Of a stretch of DNA of 64,000 nt, positions 1-8,136 are shown piece after piece. Position 1 is the stretch's first letter, and each line of letters starts with the position of its first letter. This DNA comes from Marinifilum caeruleilacunae (GTDB lineage: Bacteria > Bacteroidota > Bacteroidia > Bacteroidales > Marinifilaceae), in assembly GCF_013141825.1 (NCBI RefSeq), contig NZ_RZNH01000005.1, positions 1 through 64,000 of the forward strand, read 5' to 3'. The notes beneath the pieces are model-generated. The model saw nothing but the letters and a program-made list of their open reading frames with translations, did not search any database and was not told where the DNA came from. A program made the position numbers and the translations under genes.

Positions 1-33
1 CATAATGGAGCGAAACAGGAGGTAACAAAAGTT

Positions 34-133
34 AAAATTTAAGGGCGGTGACGCTCAACTAGATAATGTAACAAAAACAATAAACGGTAGCGGTGTTTGA
101 TAAGGAGGTGGTTGAAAATCGCCCTCAAATTTT
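34..133. repeat. Inverted repeat, 14-bp arms
   Basis: AAAATTTAAGGGCG (34-47) is complementary to CGCCCTCAAATTTT (120-133) except at one position, with 72 bases between the arms. It lies in the gene-free left edge next to the probable IS end and may belong to that IS. No gene is visible in 1-257. Confidence 0.35.
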
Positions 134-159
134 AGCAAAACCGTTAGCGTTCATTAGGT

Positions 160-207
160 ACAGTCAAGGCACATAGTTTACAAAGTTAAAGGCACATGGT
201 TTACACT
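160..207. repeat. Two 17-bp imperfect direct repeats, probable IS end
   Basis: AAGGCACATAGTTTACA (166-182) and AAGGCACATGGTTTACA (189-205) differ at one position and have a 23-bp period. Read on the minus strand each begins TGTAAACCATGTGCC or a close variant. A TGT terminus with iterated internal copies is the layout of IS21-like ends. The element would extend leftwards out of the window, so the identification is tentative. Confidence 0.4.
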
Positions 208-223
208 TTTTAGGTTCTAATTT

Positions 224-250
224 CAGAGGCCATTAATAAAATGACCTCTG
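224..250 (-). terminator. Hairpin after the 750-residue gene
   Basis: CAGAGGCCAT (224-233) pairs with ATGACCTCTG (241-250), with one mismatch that becomes a G-U pair in minus-strand RNA. It lies just downstream of the stop at 258. The following minus-strand sequence is A/U-rich but has no clean U-tract, so termination is only probable. Confidence 0.4.
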
Positions 251-257
251 TTAGCAT

Positions 258-2510
258 TTAAGGAGTAATCCTCTCATTCCACAACTCATCAAAAGGAACA
301 AGCATATCTTTCCAGTGTTTGAACAAATAAATTTTCGACAAATCCCAGCTTTCCCCCTGACCAGTATCAGGAATATAAGCCAATACAGTTAAAATTCTAG
401 GTTTGATAATAACATCTTCCGGTATAAATTCCACCATAGCCCCGGAAGGTTGAGTATAAGTAGTCATGCCACCGGAAGTCGTTTCAGTGTCAGTAATGGT
501 AGCCCCAACAGTCCAGTAAGCCCATTTGCCAGTCATGTTGGAGCCAAAAAGATCAGTTCCCAGTGGCCAGTAAGCCACCCTCATGTATTTTCTAATACCG
601 TCAACCAAAATTGGAATAGCTTGATTCCCGCCTCGTGGTGTTAATTCAATATCAGTTCCGGCAGCCGATACATTAAAATCAAAATCTTTCAGTAAGAACA
701 TATTAACTTTATGCCCGATTTGCAAAGCCGGAATAGACAATTGCCCCAAATAATTTTTATCAATTGTGTATTTGTCAACGGGTATTTCAGGTGTAATATT
801 AATACGCTCTTCCGCTGGGGCAATTGCTTTTTTGTATATGTTATGCAGTACTAATTTTGAAGCATCCGTATTGTTGATGTCATCAGGAATTGGCAATTTG
901 ATAACAGACAAAAGAACATCATTAACAGGGTCTAGGCTAGTTAAGTCCGGAAACTTACCAAGTCCAACTTTGTAGGCAAATTTGTCACTAGCATCACTTA
1001 CAAGACTTGAATAAAAAGCAACATACATGGTTTTGCCTTGAATCATATTAGCCCAAACATTAATAGCCACAGCTGTATTTTTGATTCTAAATGTACGGTC
1101 ATTACCATAAAGCTTTGCTGGAATATCAGCATGCTGGTTAGGATCAGGATAGATTTTAATTTGCTTTACAACTGAACTGTATTCCGCTTTCATGGTGAAG
1201 TCCTGCATAATCTTGATATGACTGTAATTTTCCAAAGCTGGAATCACTCGCAATTTATCATCCAAAATAGGCTCAACGGTTAGGCCATCCGGAGGTGTAC
1301 CTTCAGTTGAAATTCTTTCTTCGGCTGGGGCAAGGCAATTTTTCCAAAGCTTATAAATTCTGAAATCCTCTGCTTTTACGCTCCCTGCTACTCTTGGAAC
1401 TTTAAGCGATACCACAAGCAAAGGAAATTGAGTTGCCGTTGCTGGGTCTTCTCGTCTTCTTGCATCAAATCCAAAAGAGTCACCGCCATAAGTAACCCAG
1501 CCATTAACAGCTGCATCCTTGTCCGCTGCAATCTTAAAACCATAAGTCCAGCGATAAATCTTACCTGCTTCCGCTCCTGATGTTGTTGCAAGGTCAATGG
1601 TCGGGCTACCTACGCCAATGTATTTAATACCGTCGGTAGTTTGAACAGGAATATTTTTCATTAATGCACCGCCATTGTTTTTTAACTGCAATTTTACCCC
1701 ATCCTTGCCTTCAATTTTTTGAACTTCATAGTCAAAGTCTTCCAGCAAAAAACCGTTTATCAATGGGTTATGATGTTCCGGAATATGCACGAAATTATGA
1801 GAGTCTTTTGCAATTGTAACGCCGTCATAATAATCGGCAGTTTTCAAAGAGTGCTTCCAGTGTTCAATGATTTCAGCCGTTGAAGGGTCGAAAGTTCCAT
1901 CAGCTTTTTTTAAGACTTTCAGCTGGGCAATCACATGTTTTCCAATGTACAAGCTGTTTTCGTCTACTTCCATAAAGTCAGTAGCTTCTGGTTGGTGAAC
2001 GCAAGTTATTCCATAATCACTTGTCCAGGCATCCTCAAATGTGGAATAAATAACAAAATACTGAATTGTATCTTCTGGGGGTGTTTGTGAGTTCACGTAA
2101 CAATCTGCCATATTCATGAATTTGTAACCTCCGGATGTATACACAGGAATGAATTTTTTATCGTAGTTTTTCCTGTGATTTGGTTGCAACATGAAGGAAG
2201 CGCCCAAGTAAGTTGGAACGAAATAAAAGTCTTCTTCCAGTTTCCAATTGTGCGGTAAAGTTCGCATTGCACGAAAATCTTTTGGAATGGAAGTGTCTAG
2301 TTTCTCTTTTTCCAGCAAATCAAAAGTGTCATTTTCCTTATCATACTTGTAAATCGCCCAGCCGCTTGTAATGTTCGGATCGCCGGATGCATCAGTTACT
2401 TTGATTTCCTGACCATTTGCAAAGTCTTTCTTTGCAGCATCACGATCAGCAATATTGTCAAATACCAAGTACTGTTGCTTTTTAGCAGGTTTACTTATCC
2501 TCATTTTCAA
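258..2510 (-). CDS. Four-repeat protein, candidate virion spike or receptor-binding protein
   Basis: 750 residues, no family recognised. Four tandem domains of about 172 residues are visible. Each contains an acidic-aromatic motif (EEDFYF at 92, LLEDFDY at 255, IMQDFTM at 434, LLKDFDF at 606). Each ends in a helical motif (HWKHSLK at 217, LWKNCLAPAEER at 388, YKKAIAPAEER at 559, HWKDMLVPFDE at 732). There is no signal peptide or membrane segment. It is the last gene of the minus-strand element, and its start overlaps the end of the ArdC-ATPase gene by 20 bp. Repeated beta-rich modules in the terminal gene of a small phage-like element suggest a spike or fibre, which is inference. It could instead be a large structural protein. 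Confidence 0.6.
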   Translation of the reverse strand: MKMRISKPAKKQQYLVFDNIADRDAAKKDFANGQEIKVTDASGDPNITSGWAIYKYDKENDTFDLLEKEKLDTSIPKDFRAMRTLPHNWKLEEDFYFVPTYLGASFMLQPNHRKNYDKKFIPVYTSGGYKFMNMADCYVNSQTPPEDTIQYFVIYSTFEDAWTSDYGITCVHQPEATDFMEVDENSLYIGKHVIAQLKVLKKADGTFDPSTAEIIEHWKHSLKTADYYDGVTIAKDSHNFVHIPEHHNPLINGFLLEDFDYEVQKIEGKDGVKLQLKNNGGALMKNIPVQTTDGIKYIGVGSPTIDLATTSGAEAGKIYRWTYGFKIAADKDAAVNGWVTYGGDSFGFDARRREDPATATQFPLLVVSLKVPRVAGSVKAEDFRIYKLWKNCLAPAEERISTEGTPPDGLTVEPILDDKLRVIPALENYSHIKIMQDFTMKAEYSSVVKQIKIYPDPNQHADIPAKLYGNDRTFRIKNTAVAINVWANMIQGKTMYVAFYSSLVSDASDKFAYKVGLGKFPDLTSLDPVNDVLLSVIKLPIPDDINNTDASKLVLHNIYKKAIAPAEERINITPEIPVDKYTIDKNYLGQLSIPALQIGHKVNMFLLKDFDFNVSAAGTDIELTPRGGNQAIPILVDGIRKYMRVAYWPLGTDLFGSNMTGKWAYWTVGATITDTETTSGGMTTYTQPSGAMVEFIPEDVIIKPRILTVLAYIPDTGQGESWDLSKIYLFKHWKDMLVPFDELWNERITP

Positions 2511-4278
2511 TTAGTTTTTTAGTGAATACATTGTAAATCTTGTCACATGAATTGTATCTGTTCTTTTCACACTGGGCATTACCGCCACGTTCAACTTGAA
2601 TCACCATAGAGCTATCATACTCACTCATGATCCCACCTCTGGCAGTACCGTTGGTAGTGCTTTGAAAAATGCAAAGCCAAATCACATTCGGGTACTTTTC
2701 AATCAATCTCATGAAATCCTCCTGAGCAACATTCTTTAATTTTCCCCAGCTGTCCACGGCAATAAAATCATATTTCTTGCAATAGTTTTCCAGCTCTTCG
2801 ATGCTATTTGAACTACTAACGGCCACATGCTTTTTAGCTTCGGGTGAGATGTAAGAAAGATATTTGCCAAACAATTCAGATTCCGGCGATACCTCCAAAG
2901 AAAGAAACAAGCCGTTTAATTTTTCCAGAGCAAAGAGGTTGATCATCTGGCATAACAAACGGGTTTTTCCAGCCCCTTTCTCCCCACGAAGCACAATAGC
3001 AAATTGTTTTCTTTCATACCCACCCAGAAACTTACCCAGCTGACCTTTTAAGGTTGAGATATGAGAACTCGGTTTCCAATCGGCCAGACTGGTAAGTGTC
3101 TTTTTCTGTGAATGACCCATTAAAGTCAATTGCTTTGCTTTCTGTACTTTCTTGCCCGTAGATTTAGGCTTTTTGGTTTCTACTTTTTTTTTACTCTTTT
3201 CTTCTTTGGCTCTGTTACTCATGGATTTTGGCACAAGTTTAGAAAGATCAATTCCATCCAAAAGATAATCGGCAGCATCACAAGCATATCCATAAGCTTC
3301 GATAAGGTTCTTGTCCACATCACCTTTAGCCCTGCTCAACCAACCCTTTAGGTAGGTAATCCCATTTTGACGATTGTATTTTAAACCCAATTCAGAACAA
3401 ATGATCATAGCACCCATTTCGGCAACTAATTCCTCATTTGGATAATCCAAAGTAGCAGAAACGCCCAATTTTCCACGCCCCAAACGTTTTGGATTCATTG
3501 TACTGTGTGTAATCTCATGAAATAGGGTAGAGTAATATTCAGCAACTTTCTTGAATTGCTTGATATTTACCATGTGAATGGACTCATTATTAAAATTCAG
3601 CGCACTGTGGGTATAGTAACAACGATCAGCCTGATCCGTTAAGATTTTGGGAACACGTTTCTTTTTTACCAGTTCTTTAAGAAAGTTCTCAACGTACTGG
3701 TTGAATTCATTGTCTTTAAAAAACACCTGTTTGAAAGCTGGCTTTTTAATTCCTTCGCAATAATCAATATTGACTGCACGATGTAATTTTGGAAGCATCC
3801 AGTCCGGTTTACGAGGAGTTTTGTCTTCCTTGTCCTTAAACATTGGAATGTATGAAAGAACAGAAATTACCTTTGATTTATTAAGCAGTTTGCCACCCTT
3901 ATCTTTCAAAGCTGCCATGGTAATGAAATAAGGGCTTTTCCCTGCATTTCTTTCCATGGTCAGAATGTTTGTACTGTTCTTGTACAAACGACCAGTGATA
4001 TTTCTAAACCCACTTAGAACAATACCGGATTCACTAAAAACCAAGCCAGCTTTCCAAGGCTTTTCCCACTTGGTAAAAAGGAAGGTTTTAATATCACTGA
4101 TCAGCTCCACTTTAAATTTTTCTCGGTCATCTTTCCAGCCGTCCAGATTGGATTCAAACAAGCCCTTCAGAATTTCACTAGGCCTGAGTTTTGTAAAGAT
4201 TTTTGCTTTTCCTTTTGGGGAACCAGCCTTTTTTCGAACCGATTTCCTTGCTGTGCTTTGTAAAATATATCCTAACAT
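2491..4278 (-). CDS. ArdC-like / zincin metallopeptidase / RecA-type ATPase fusion
   Basis: 595 residues in three parts. Residues about 35-150 resemble the ArdC N-terminal ssDNA-binding domain (DUF1738). Residues about 180-345 form a zincin-like domain with HEITH at 254-258 and a downstream EELVAE (282-287) as third ligand. After a Lys-rich linker (about 350-392) comes a P-loop ATPase with GEKGAGKT at 432-439 and an acidic Walker B (IAVDS) near 509. Its distal part resembles RadA/DnaB-type RecA folds. ArdC proteins of plasmids counter restriction and protect incoming ssDNA. Fusion to an ATPase suggests a replication or DNA-entry role, which is inference. The gene lies between the lysis-type genes and the repeat protein. 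Confidence 0.7.
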   Translation of the reverse strand: MLGYILQSTARKSVRKKAGSPKGKAKIFTKLRPSEILKGLFESNLDGWKDDREKFKVELISDIKTFLFTKWEKPWKAGLVFSESGIVLSGFRNITGRLYKNSTNILTMERNAGKSPYFITMAALKDKGGKLLNKSKVISVLSYIPMFKDKEDKTPRKPDWMLPKLHRAVNIDYCEGIKKPAFKQVFFKDNEFNQYVENFLKELVKKKRVPKILTDQADRCYYTHSALNFNNESIHMVNIKQFKKVAEYYSTLFHEITHSTMNPKRLGRGKLGVSATLDYPNEELVAEMGAMIICSELGLKYNRQNGITYLKGWLSRAKGDVDKNLIEAYGYACDAADYLLDGIDLSKLVPKSMSNRAKEEKSKKKVETKKPKSTGKKVQKAKQLTLMGHSQKKTLTSLADWKPSSHISTLKGQLGKFLGGYERKQFAIVLRGEKGAGKTRLLCQMINLFALEKLNGLFLSLEVSPESELFGKYLSYISPEAKKHVAVSSSNSIEELENYCKKYDFIAVDSWGKLKNVAQEDFMRLIEKYPNVIWLCIFQSTTNGTARGGIMSEYDSSMVIQVERGGNAQCEKNRYNSCDKIYNVFTKKLIENEDK

Positions 4279-4281
4279 GGT

Positions 4282-4530
4282 TTAATTGAATAGTTTGTTA
4301 AAGAATCCTTTCTTTTTCGATTCATCCTTTTTGTTATCCTGTTGTTGATCGCTTTCAGCATCGATAGAGATAACACCGCCTTTTTTGGCATTCAAATCCT
4401 TAATCTCAATTGTAGTTTGTTGAGCCGGAAGTTGGTTTTTGGCGTACTTGTAGCCAATGGCCATACCAAAACCAAGTCCGGTAGTAAAAAGAAGGATTGC
4501 TGAAAGAACTGTTATTTTTCGTCTAAGCAT
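4282..4530 (-). CDS. Small single-pass membrane protein of the element
   Basis: 82 residues. One N-terminal membrane segment at about residues 6-26 is followed by a hydrophilic Lys/Asp-rich tail. Its stop lies 3 bp before the ATPase start and its start is 5 bp after the upstream holin-like gene, so translation is probably coupled. No family recognised. It could be a virion membrane protein or part of the lysis set. Confidence 0.6.
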   Translation of the reverse strand: MLRRKITVLSAILLFTTGLGFGMAIGYKYAKNQLPAQQTTIEIKDLNAKKGGVISIDAESDQQQDNKKDESKKKGFFNKLFN

Positions 4531-4535
4531 GATTT

Positions 4536-4754
4536 TTAATTTGATTGTTTAGAAAACTGCTCACTTGCTATCCCTATTCCAATGGTTCCGGCAAGCAAGA
4601 CCAATTGTTTAATAAATTCTATGTTTGCCTTTAGCAATCCGCTCATGATAACGGAAACGACAAGCAAGAATAGAATTTGTCTTTTGAAGCTGGGGCGTCC
4701 CTTCACATCGGTAAAGGTTGAACGAAGCCAGCTTTTCTTTTGGGATTTTTCCAT
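4536..4754 (-). CDS. Holin-like two-helix membrane protein
   Basis: 72 residues. A positively charged N-terminus is followed by two hydrophobic helices (about 25-43 and 48-65) and a short polar tail. That size and topology fit small phage holins. It sits directly downstream of the GH108 muramidase and overlaps the preceding gene out of frame. The function is inferred from topology and neighbours only. Confidence 0.55.
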   Translation of the reverse strand: MEKSQKKSWLRSTFTDVKGRPSFKRQILFLLVVSVIMSGLLKANIEFIKQLVLLAGTIGIGIASEQFSKQSN

Positions 4755-4926
4755 AGTTGAGTCTGTAGGTTATGATTTTAATATCCGCTTTGATGTCGGC
4801 AAGTTCAAGTAACAAGCGTTGCTGAGTTCGATAGTTCTGGATTAATCCGGCAAAGCAAATACAGATCAGAAATACCAAAACAGTATGCTCCTTAGAGAAA
4901 AAGCCCTTTATTTCAGGAGTCGTCAT
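4609..4926 (-). CDS. Spanin-like membrane/coiled-coil protein overlapping the holin-like gene
   Basis: 105 residues: a hydrophobic segment at about 14-32, then a likely coiled coil rich in Leu, Glu and Lys, then a tail. The last ~48 codons overlap the 72-residue gene in another frame. It starts 6 bp after the muramidase stop. An N-terminal anchor with a coiled coil next to an endolysin resembles an i-spanin. The N-terminal half looks protein-like. The overlapped C-terminal part may simply be the frame left open. Confidence 0.5.
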   Translation of the reverse strand: MTTPEIKGFFSKEHTVLVFLICICFAGLIQNYRTQQRLLLELADIKADIKIITYRLNYGKIPKEKLASFNLYRCEGTPQLQKTNSILACRFRYHERIAKGKHRIY

Positions 4927-4932
4927 TGGTAT

Positions 4933-5544
4933 TTAGTTTTTGGTCAAAAAAAACAGAGAGATACCAACAATGGTCAATAAGCCAAGAGAAACTCCGGCAC
5001 TCGGTAAATACTCTTTCATGGTATTAAGGCGATTGCTCCACACCTGAGCAAAAGCAGGTTGATTCTGCGCCTCTTTCTTTAAAAACACCTCCCTGTTTTT
5101 ATGTAGCAATTGAGCCAAATTGCTTTGATCATGTTTGGCAATAGCCGCCAAAGATTTTGCACCTATCACACCATCCACTAGTAAAGATTCTCCCAATTGA
5201 TTCAAAATTGCTTGAAGTGTTTTCACCGCTCTGCCTTTACCGGAATTCACTGCATAATCAAAAAGCTGATTGGCCAAGGCTTGATCCAAAGCCGAACAAT
5301 GCAATTTGTCCCAGAACTCACGAGTGTAAAAAGTCTTTACATACTCATTTAGCTTTGGAAAAATCTGATTGGTTTTAAGGTTTCCGTATCTTCTTTGTTT
5401 GTCGATATATGGCCACCCAATCCAAGTTGAATGAAACTTTCTGGAAATACCAGCATAAGTCTCACCACCTTTATCTTTTGGGTGGTTCGCATAACCGCCT
5501 TCTAAAGCACTGGTTATGCCGTATGAAATATTGAATACCGCCAT
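4933..5544 (-). CDS. GH108-family N-acetylmuramidase (endolysin) with C-terminal membrane tail
   Basis: 203 residues. The N-terminus carries the glycosyl hydrolase 108 signature: SALEGGY with the expected catalytic Glu at 15, then DKGGETYAGIS. A peptidoglycan-binding-like region (about 95-150) follows. A hydrophobic C-terminal helix (about 180-200) would tether the enzyme to a membrane, which is unusual for a simple soluble endolysin and fits a virion-associated or membrane-held lysin. It heads a lysis-like block with holin- and spanin-like genes. Function is confident at family level. Use in entry or exit is unresolved. Confidence 0.85.
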   Translation of the reverse strand: MAVFNISYGITSALEGGYANHPKDKGGETYAGISRKFHSTWIGWPYIDKQRRYGNLKTNQIFPKLNEYVKTFYTREFWDKLHCSALDQALANQLFDYAVNSGKGRAVKTLQAILNQLGESLLVDGVIGAKSLAAIAKHDQSNLAQLLHKNREVFLKKEAQNQPAFAQVWSNRLNTMKEYLPSAGVSLGLLTIVGISLFFLTKN

Positions 5545-5548
5545 AAGT

Positions 5549-6079
5549 CTAAATCGTTACTCCGATTTTGGAAAGAATGGCTTTAGCCTTGATCATTTCC
5601 TTATTATCTAATTCATTGTAAAGCTCTGCAACCAGTGTTCTTTTTCTTGGCATACCATACTCACGACCCACCAAAAGCCAATCAGCACTGTTCTTTAAAA
5701 CAGACAGGTTGCTGTAAATTTGCTCCTCATACGTTCCGGGGTATTCCATAGCATCCAGTAAAGCTTGTGCAATCCCTTTTGCTTTAGCAATCCCAATGGT
5801 AGGAGTGATTCCCACCTTGTTAATTTCCTGATCGATTTGACTTTTTACCTTGGTTTCTGCGGCCTTTCTTTCCTCTTCACTTTTTGCCCCCGTAAACCAG
5901 CTGATTGTATCTTTCATGCCGGAATACATTTTGTATCCCATAAATAGCACACCAGCAAAGAGTGCTAAGCCCCCAATGTTGACTGCCATTTTTTGGTTCT
6001 TGTCAAGGCTTTTGTATTTTTTAGCTCCTGTTTCGGTAACGGTTTTAACAACTGCGGCCTGTGGTAAGATTCCTAACAT
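5549..6079 (-). CDS. Membrane protein of the element, unknown function
   Basis: 176 residues. A basic N-terminal stretch precedes one membrane segment at about 33-52, followed by a charged helical region (about 60-95) and a mixed C-terminal domain. No family recognised. It overlaps the upstream 58-residue gene by 7 bp and precedes the muramidase by 4 bp, so it belongs to the same transcript. It is probably a virion membrane protein or an adaptor. Confidence 0.6.
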   Translation of the reverse strand: MLGILPQAAVVKTVTETGAKKYKSLDKNQKMAVNIGGLALFAGVLFMGYKMYSGMKDTISWFTGAKSEEERKAAETKVKSQIDQEINKVGITPTIGIAKAKGIAQALLDAMEYPGTYEEQIYSNLSVLKNSADWLLVGREYGMPRKRTLVAELYNELDNKEMIKAKAILSKIGVTI

Positions 6080-6249
6080 AGCGCACGATATTTATAAGCT
6101 GTTTTCAATAGCTTGTTAATGTCCTTTCCTGATTTTTGGAAATGCTCAATAATTCTTAATGACTGATCATTTAAGGGCTTTCCGAATGTTTCCAAAAGCT
6201 CTTCTTTCTCTTTAGGAGAATATGTTTTTTTCTCTTTTTTATCTGGCAT
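6073..6249 (-). CDS. Small basic protein (58 residues)
   Basis: Translated from ATG at 6249-6247 to TAG at 6075-6073. It begins MPDKKEKKTYSPKEKEELL and ends KYRALC. It is Lys/Glu-rich, probably helical, with no membrane segment. It starts 3 bp after the 109-residue gene ends and its stop overlaps the next ATG, which argues that it is real. It is short and unrecognised; it may be a nucleic-acid-binding or assembly protein. Confidence 0.55.
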   Translation of the reverse strand: MPDKKEKKTYSPKEKEELLETFGKPLNDQSLRIIEHFQKSGKDINKLLKTAYKYRALC

Positions 6250-6252
6250 GGT

Positions 6253-6582
6253 TTAAGCGTTTTTAATAACTACAGTGTTGTATTCTTTCAAGGCTTGCAA
6301 GTCTCTGTCTTCATGCTGAGAAATAAGGAACAAACCTTGATGCTTTTCAATTTGAGTAGCCAATAATTCAACATCGAAAATGGCTTCTTCTAAAATTCCG
6401 TTGATCTCTAAACTTTCATCCATCTTTAGAGGGTATCCAATCTTACTTGAATCATGGTGATAGATGTAGGCAATATCATTTGTGGAGTTGGTAATGATCA
6501 AAGATTTTGAAGCCGGAACACTGACCTCTTTTCGGCGTCCGCATTCAACAATCTTTTGAATGTCATCGAATAATCTTATCAT
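6253..6582 (-). CDS. Beta-rich small protein, possible minor structural protein
   Basis: 109 residues with no membrane segment or signal peptide. Alternating hydrophobic/polar stretches in the middle (SLIITNSTNDIAYIY) suggest beta strands, with a helical C-terminal third. No family recognised. It is the first gene after an internal terminator at 6605-6654 and is packed against the next gene, so it may be transcribed at a lower level than the capsid-candidate pair upstream. Confidence 0.55.
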   Translation of the reverse strand: MIRLFDDIQKIVECGRRKEVSVPASKSLIITNSTNDIAYIYHHDSSKIGYPLKMDESLEINGILEEAIFDVELLATQIEKHQGLFLISQHEDRDLQALKEYNTVVIKNA

Positions 6583-6604
6583 GTTTTTTATGGATTTGCT
6601 AATA

Positions 6605-6654
6605 AATAAAAAAGCCCCTTTTGTAAGCTGAACCAGCAGACAAAAGGAGCTTTT
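6605..6654 (-). terminator. Internal intrinsic terminator within the element operon
   Basis: On the minus strand AAAAGCTCCTTTTGT (6654-6640) pairs with ACAAAAGGGGCTTTT (6624-6610) through a G-U pair, followed by a U-rich run. It lies directly after the 6682-7011 gene and splits the operon. Confidence 0.7.
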
Positions 6655-6681
6655 ATAATCAATTACAAGTGAGTTACAGTT

Positions 6682-7011
6682 CTACTTCTTACATGTGAAA
6701 ACCAAAGCCCCTTTAACATCTGCGCCGGAAGTAAATGAGATTACTACACGTACAGCGTTGTTTACAATTGGTTGGTTCATTGAAATTTCCTCACGGCCAG
6801 TGCCGATTTTGTAATATTCCAAAGGAACTGAATCAATAAAAGTTTCCTTACCGTCGTGGCTTCTGATTTCAACATCCATGTTATTTGCCCCATGAGCACC
6901 CACAAAAGAAACACCAATAATTTCGGTGTAATCTTCAAAGGATACTACCTCATTGGAGGTAGCATCTGGGTCTGCGGCTTGCTTGTTGATGTTGTAAACA
7001 AACCTTCGCAT
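6682..7011 (-). CDS. Beta-rich 109-residue protein, capsid candidate
   Basis: No family recognised. The sequence alternates in a pattern typical of beta-sandwich proteins (for example IIGVSFVGAHGANNMDVEIRS and AVRVVISFTSGADVKGALVF) and lacks a signal peptide or membrane segment. Its ATG overlaps the stop of the 193-residue gene by one base (TAATG on the minus strand), so the two are made together. A strong terminator follows, as expected for a highly expressed structural gene pair. A capsid or spike-base role is inference. Confidence 0.6.
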   Translation of the reverse strand: MRRFVYNINKQAADPDATSNEVVSFEDYTEIIGVSFVGAHGANNMDVEIRSHDGKETFIDSVPLEYYKIGTGREEISMNQPIVNNAVRVVISFTSGADVKGALVFTCKK

Positions 7012-7592
7012 TATCCTCTATTTTCCGAAATTTTGTAACCAACAAATGCAACCTCAATTACACAATTTCCGGCAGCATCCAAGATGTTCAGCTCAGGGTT
7101 AATTACTTGAGAAGGAGGAATGACAAAGGGGCTAACATGGTAAGCCATTTGATCCGGTTTATCGTCTCCGGCAACTTCTGGTGACATGTGACGAAGCAAA
7201 GCTTTCATTTTCTCTTCACCACCAACTTTGATAGACAATTCAGAGTTGAACAAAGCGCCATCAGCCTGAGAGCCGATAGAAAACTCTTGCCTACTCATTT
7301 CGCTTTCATTGGCCAATGGAGCACCCAAAGAGGCAGTAGAAATTAAGATTCCGGTCACAAGGAAAGCAGTGCCGCTTGTTAATTTTGCAGAATCAATGTT
7401 ACGAACACCATCTTTTTCTGCATCCTGTGGTTTGATAAGTTGTTGAATTCCTGATTTGCCGGAAAGTTCCTTTCTCAACCACAACATGTCTTTTTCAATG
7501 CGAGCGTTTGCCACATTAAAATTTACTTTTTGGTTTTCCTTAGCGATCATTCTAACCGCTTTCTTTTCTTCTAATGCTTTAATTAATTGCAT
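7011..7592 (-). CDS. 193-residue protein, major capsid candidate
   Basis: No family recognised. A charged helical N-terminus (about 1-55) is followed by strand-rich sequence with regular turns (about 75-190), including a C-terminal stretch CVIEVAFVGYKISENRG. It has no membrane segment. It is translationally coupled to the 109-residue gene and followed by an internal terminator. Position in a tailless-phage-like gene order and composition suggest a jelly-roll-type capsid protein. This is inference; structure prediction would be decisive. Confidence 0.6.
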   Translation of the reverse strand: MQLIKALEEKKAVRMIAKENQKVNFNVANARIEKDMLWLRKELSGKSGIQQLIKPQDAEKDGVRNIDSAKLTSGTAFLVTGILISTASLGAPLANESEMSRQEFSIGSQADGALFNSELSIKVGGEEKMKALLRHMSPEVAGDDKPDQMAYHVSPFVIPPSQVINPELNILDAAGNCVIEVAFVGYKISENRG

Positions 7593-7644
7593 GATATAGG
7601 TTTTAAATATTATTTACCGATTTAATTTGTCTAAGAGGTAAAAC

Positions 7645-8136
7645 TTAGTTTACCTCAGTTGACACAACTTCCTGAACCTCGTCGTCTTCGTATTCTACAA
7701 AGTCATCCTTAATTTCTGGGTCACGTAAAGCAGCCAAGGCATTTACTTCGAACTCATTTTCCTCCAATTCAATTGCCTCTTCGTCATAAAGGTCACCTCC
7801 TTCCAAAGCAGCCATGGCAGTCGTACCATGAAGAGCCGGAATAAAACCTTTGTCTTCACCTTTGGCAAAAGGAGTCATTGCAGAAAGAGCCCCAGCAGTT
7901 GCAAAGCCAGCTGCAATGCTTTTGTAGTTGTTAGGAAGTTTCAATGCACCCACAATACCGACGCCAGCAATACCAGCACCAATGGCAACTTCTTTTATTT
8001 TCCTTTTTTTCGGGTCGGTTTCCTCATTTACTTTTAAAGCCTTTTTTCCTGCTACGACTACCATTCTACCAGCCATAACACCGCCCACGGTTTTAGCGGT
8101 TTCGATTAAAACCGCAGTAGTTTGATTTTTTCTCAT
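7645..8136 (-). CDS. Gly/Ala-rich membrane protein with acidic tail
   Basis: 163 residues. Two Gly/Ala-rich hydrophobic stretches (about 48-66 and 73-92) are compatible with membrane helices. The C-terminal third is strongly acidic (EEAIELEENEFE and DDFVEYEDDEVQEVV). No family recognised. Its first base overlaps the stop of the 711-residue gene. It is probably a virion membrane protein or scaffold; the acidic tail could contact the very basic upstream product. Confidence 0.55.
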   Translation of the reverse strand: MRKNQTTAVLIETAKTVGGVMAGRMVVVAGKKALKVNEETDPKKRKIKEVAIGAGIAGVGIVGALKLPNNYKSIAAGFATAGALSAMTPFAKGEDKGFIPALHGTTAMAALEGGDLYDEEAIELEENEFEVNALAALRDPEIKDDFVEYEDDEVQEVVSTEVN

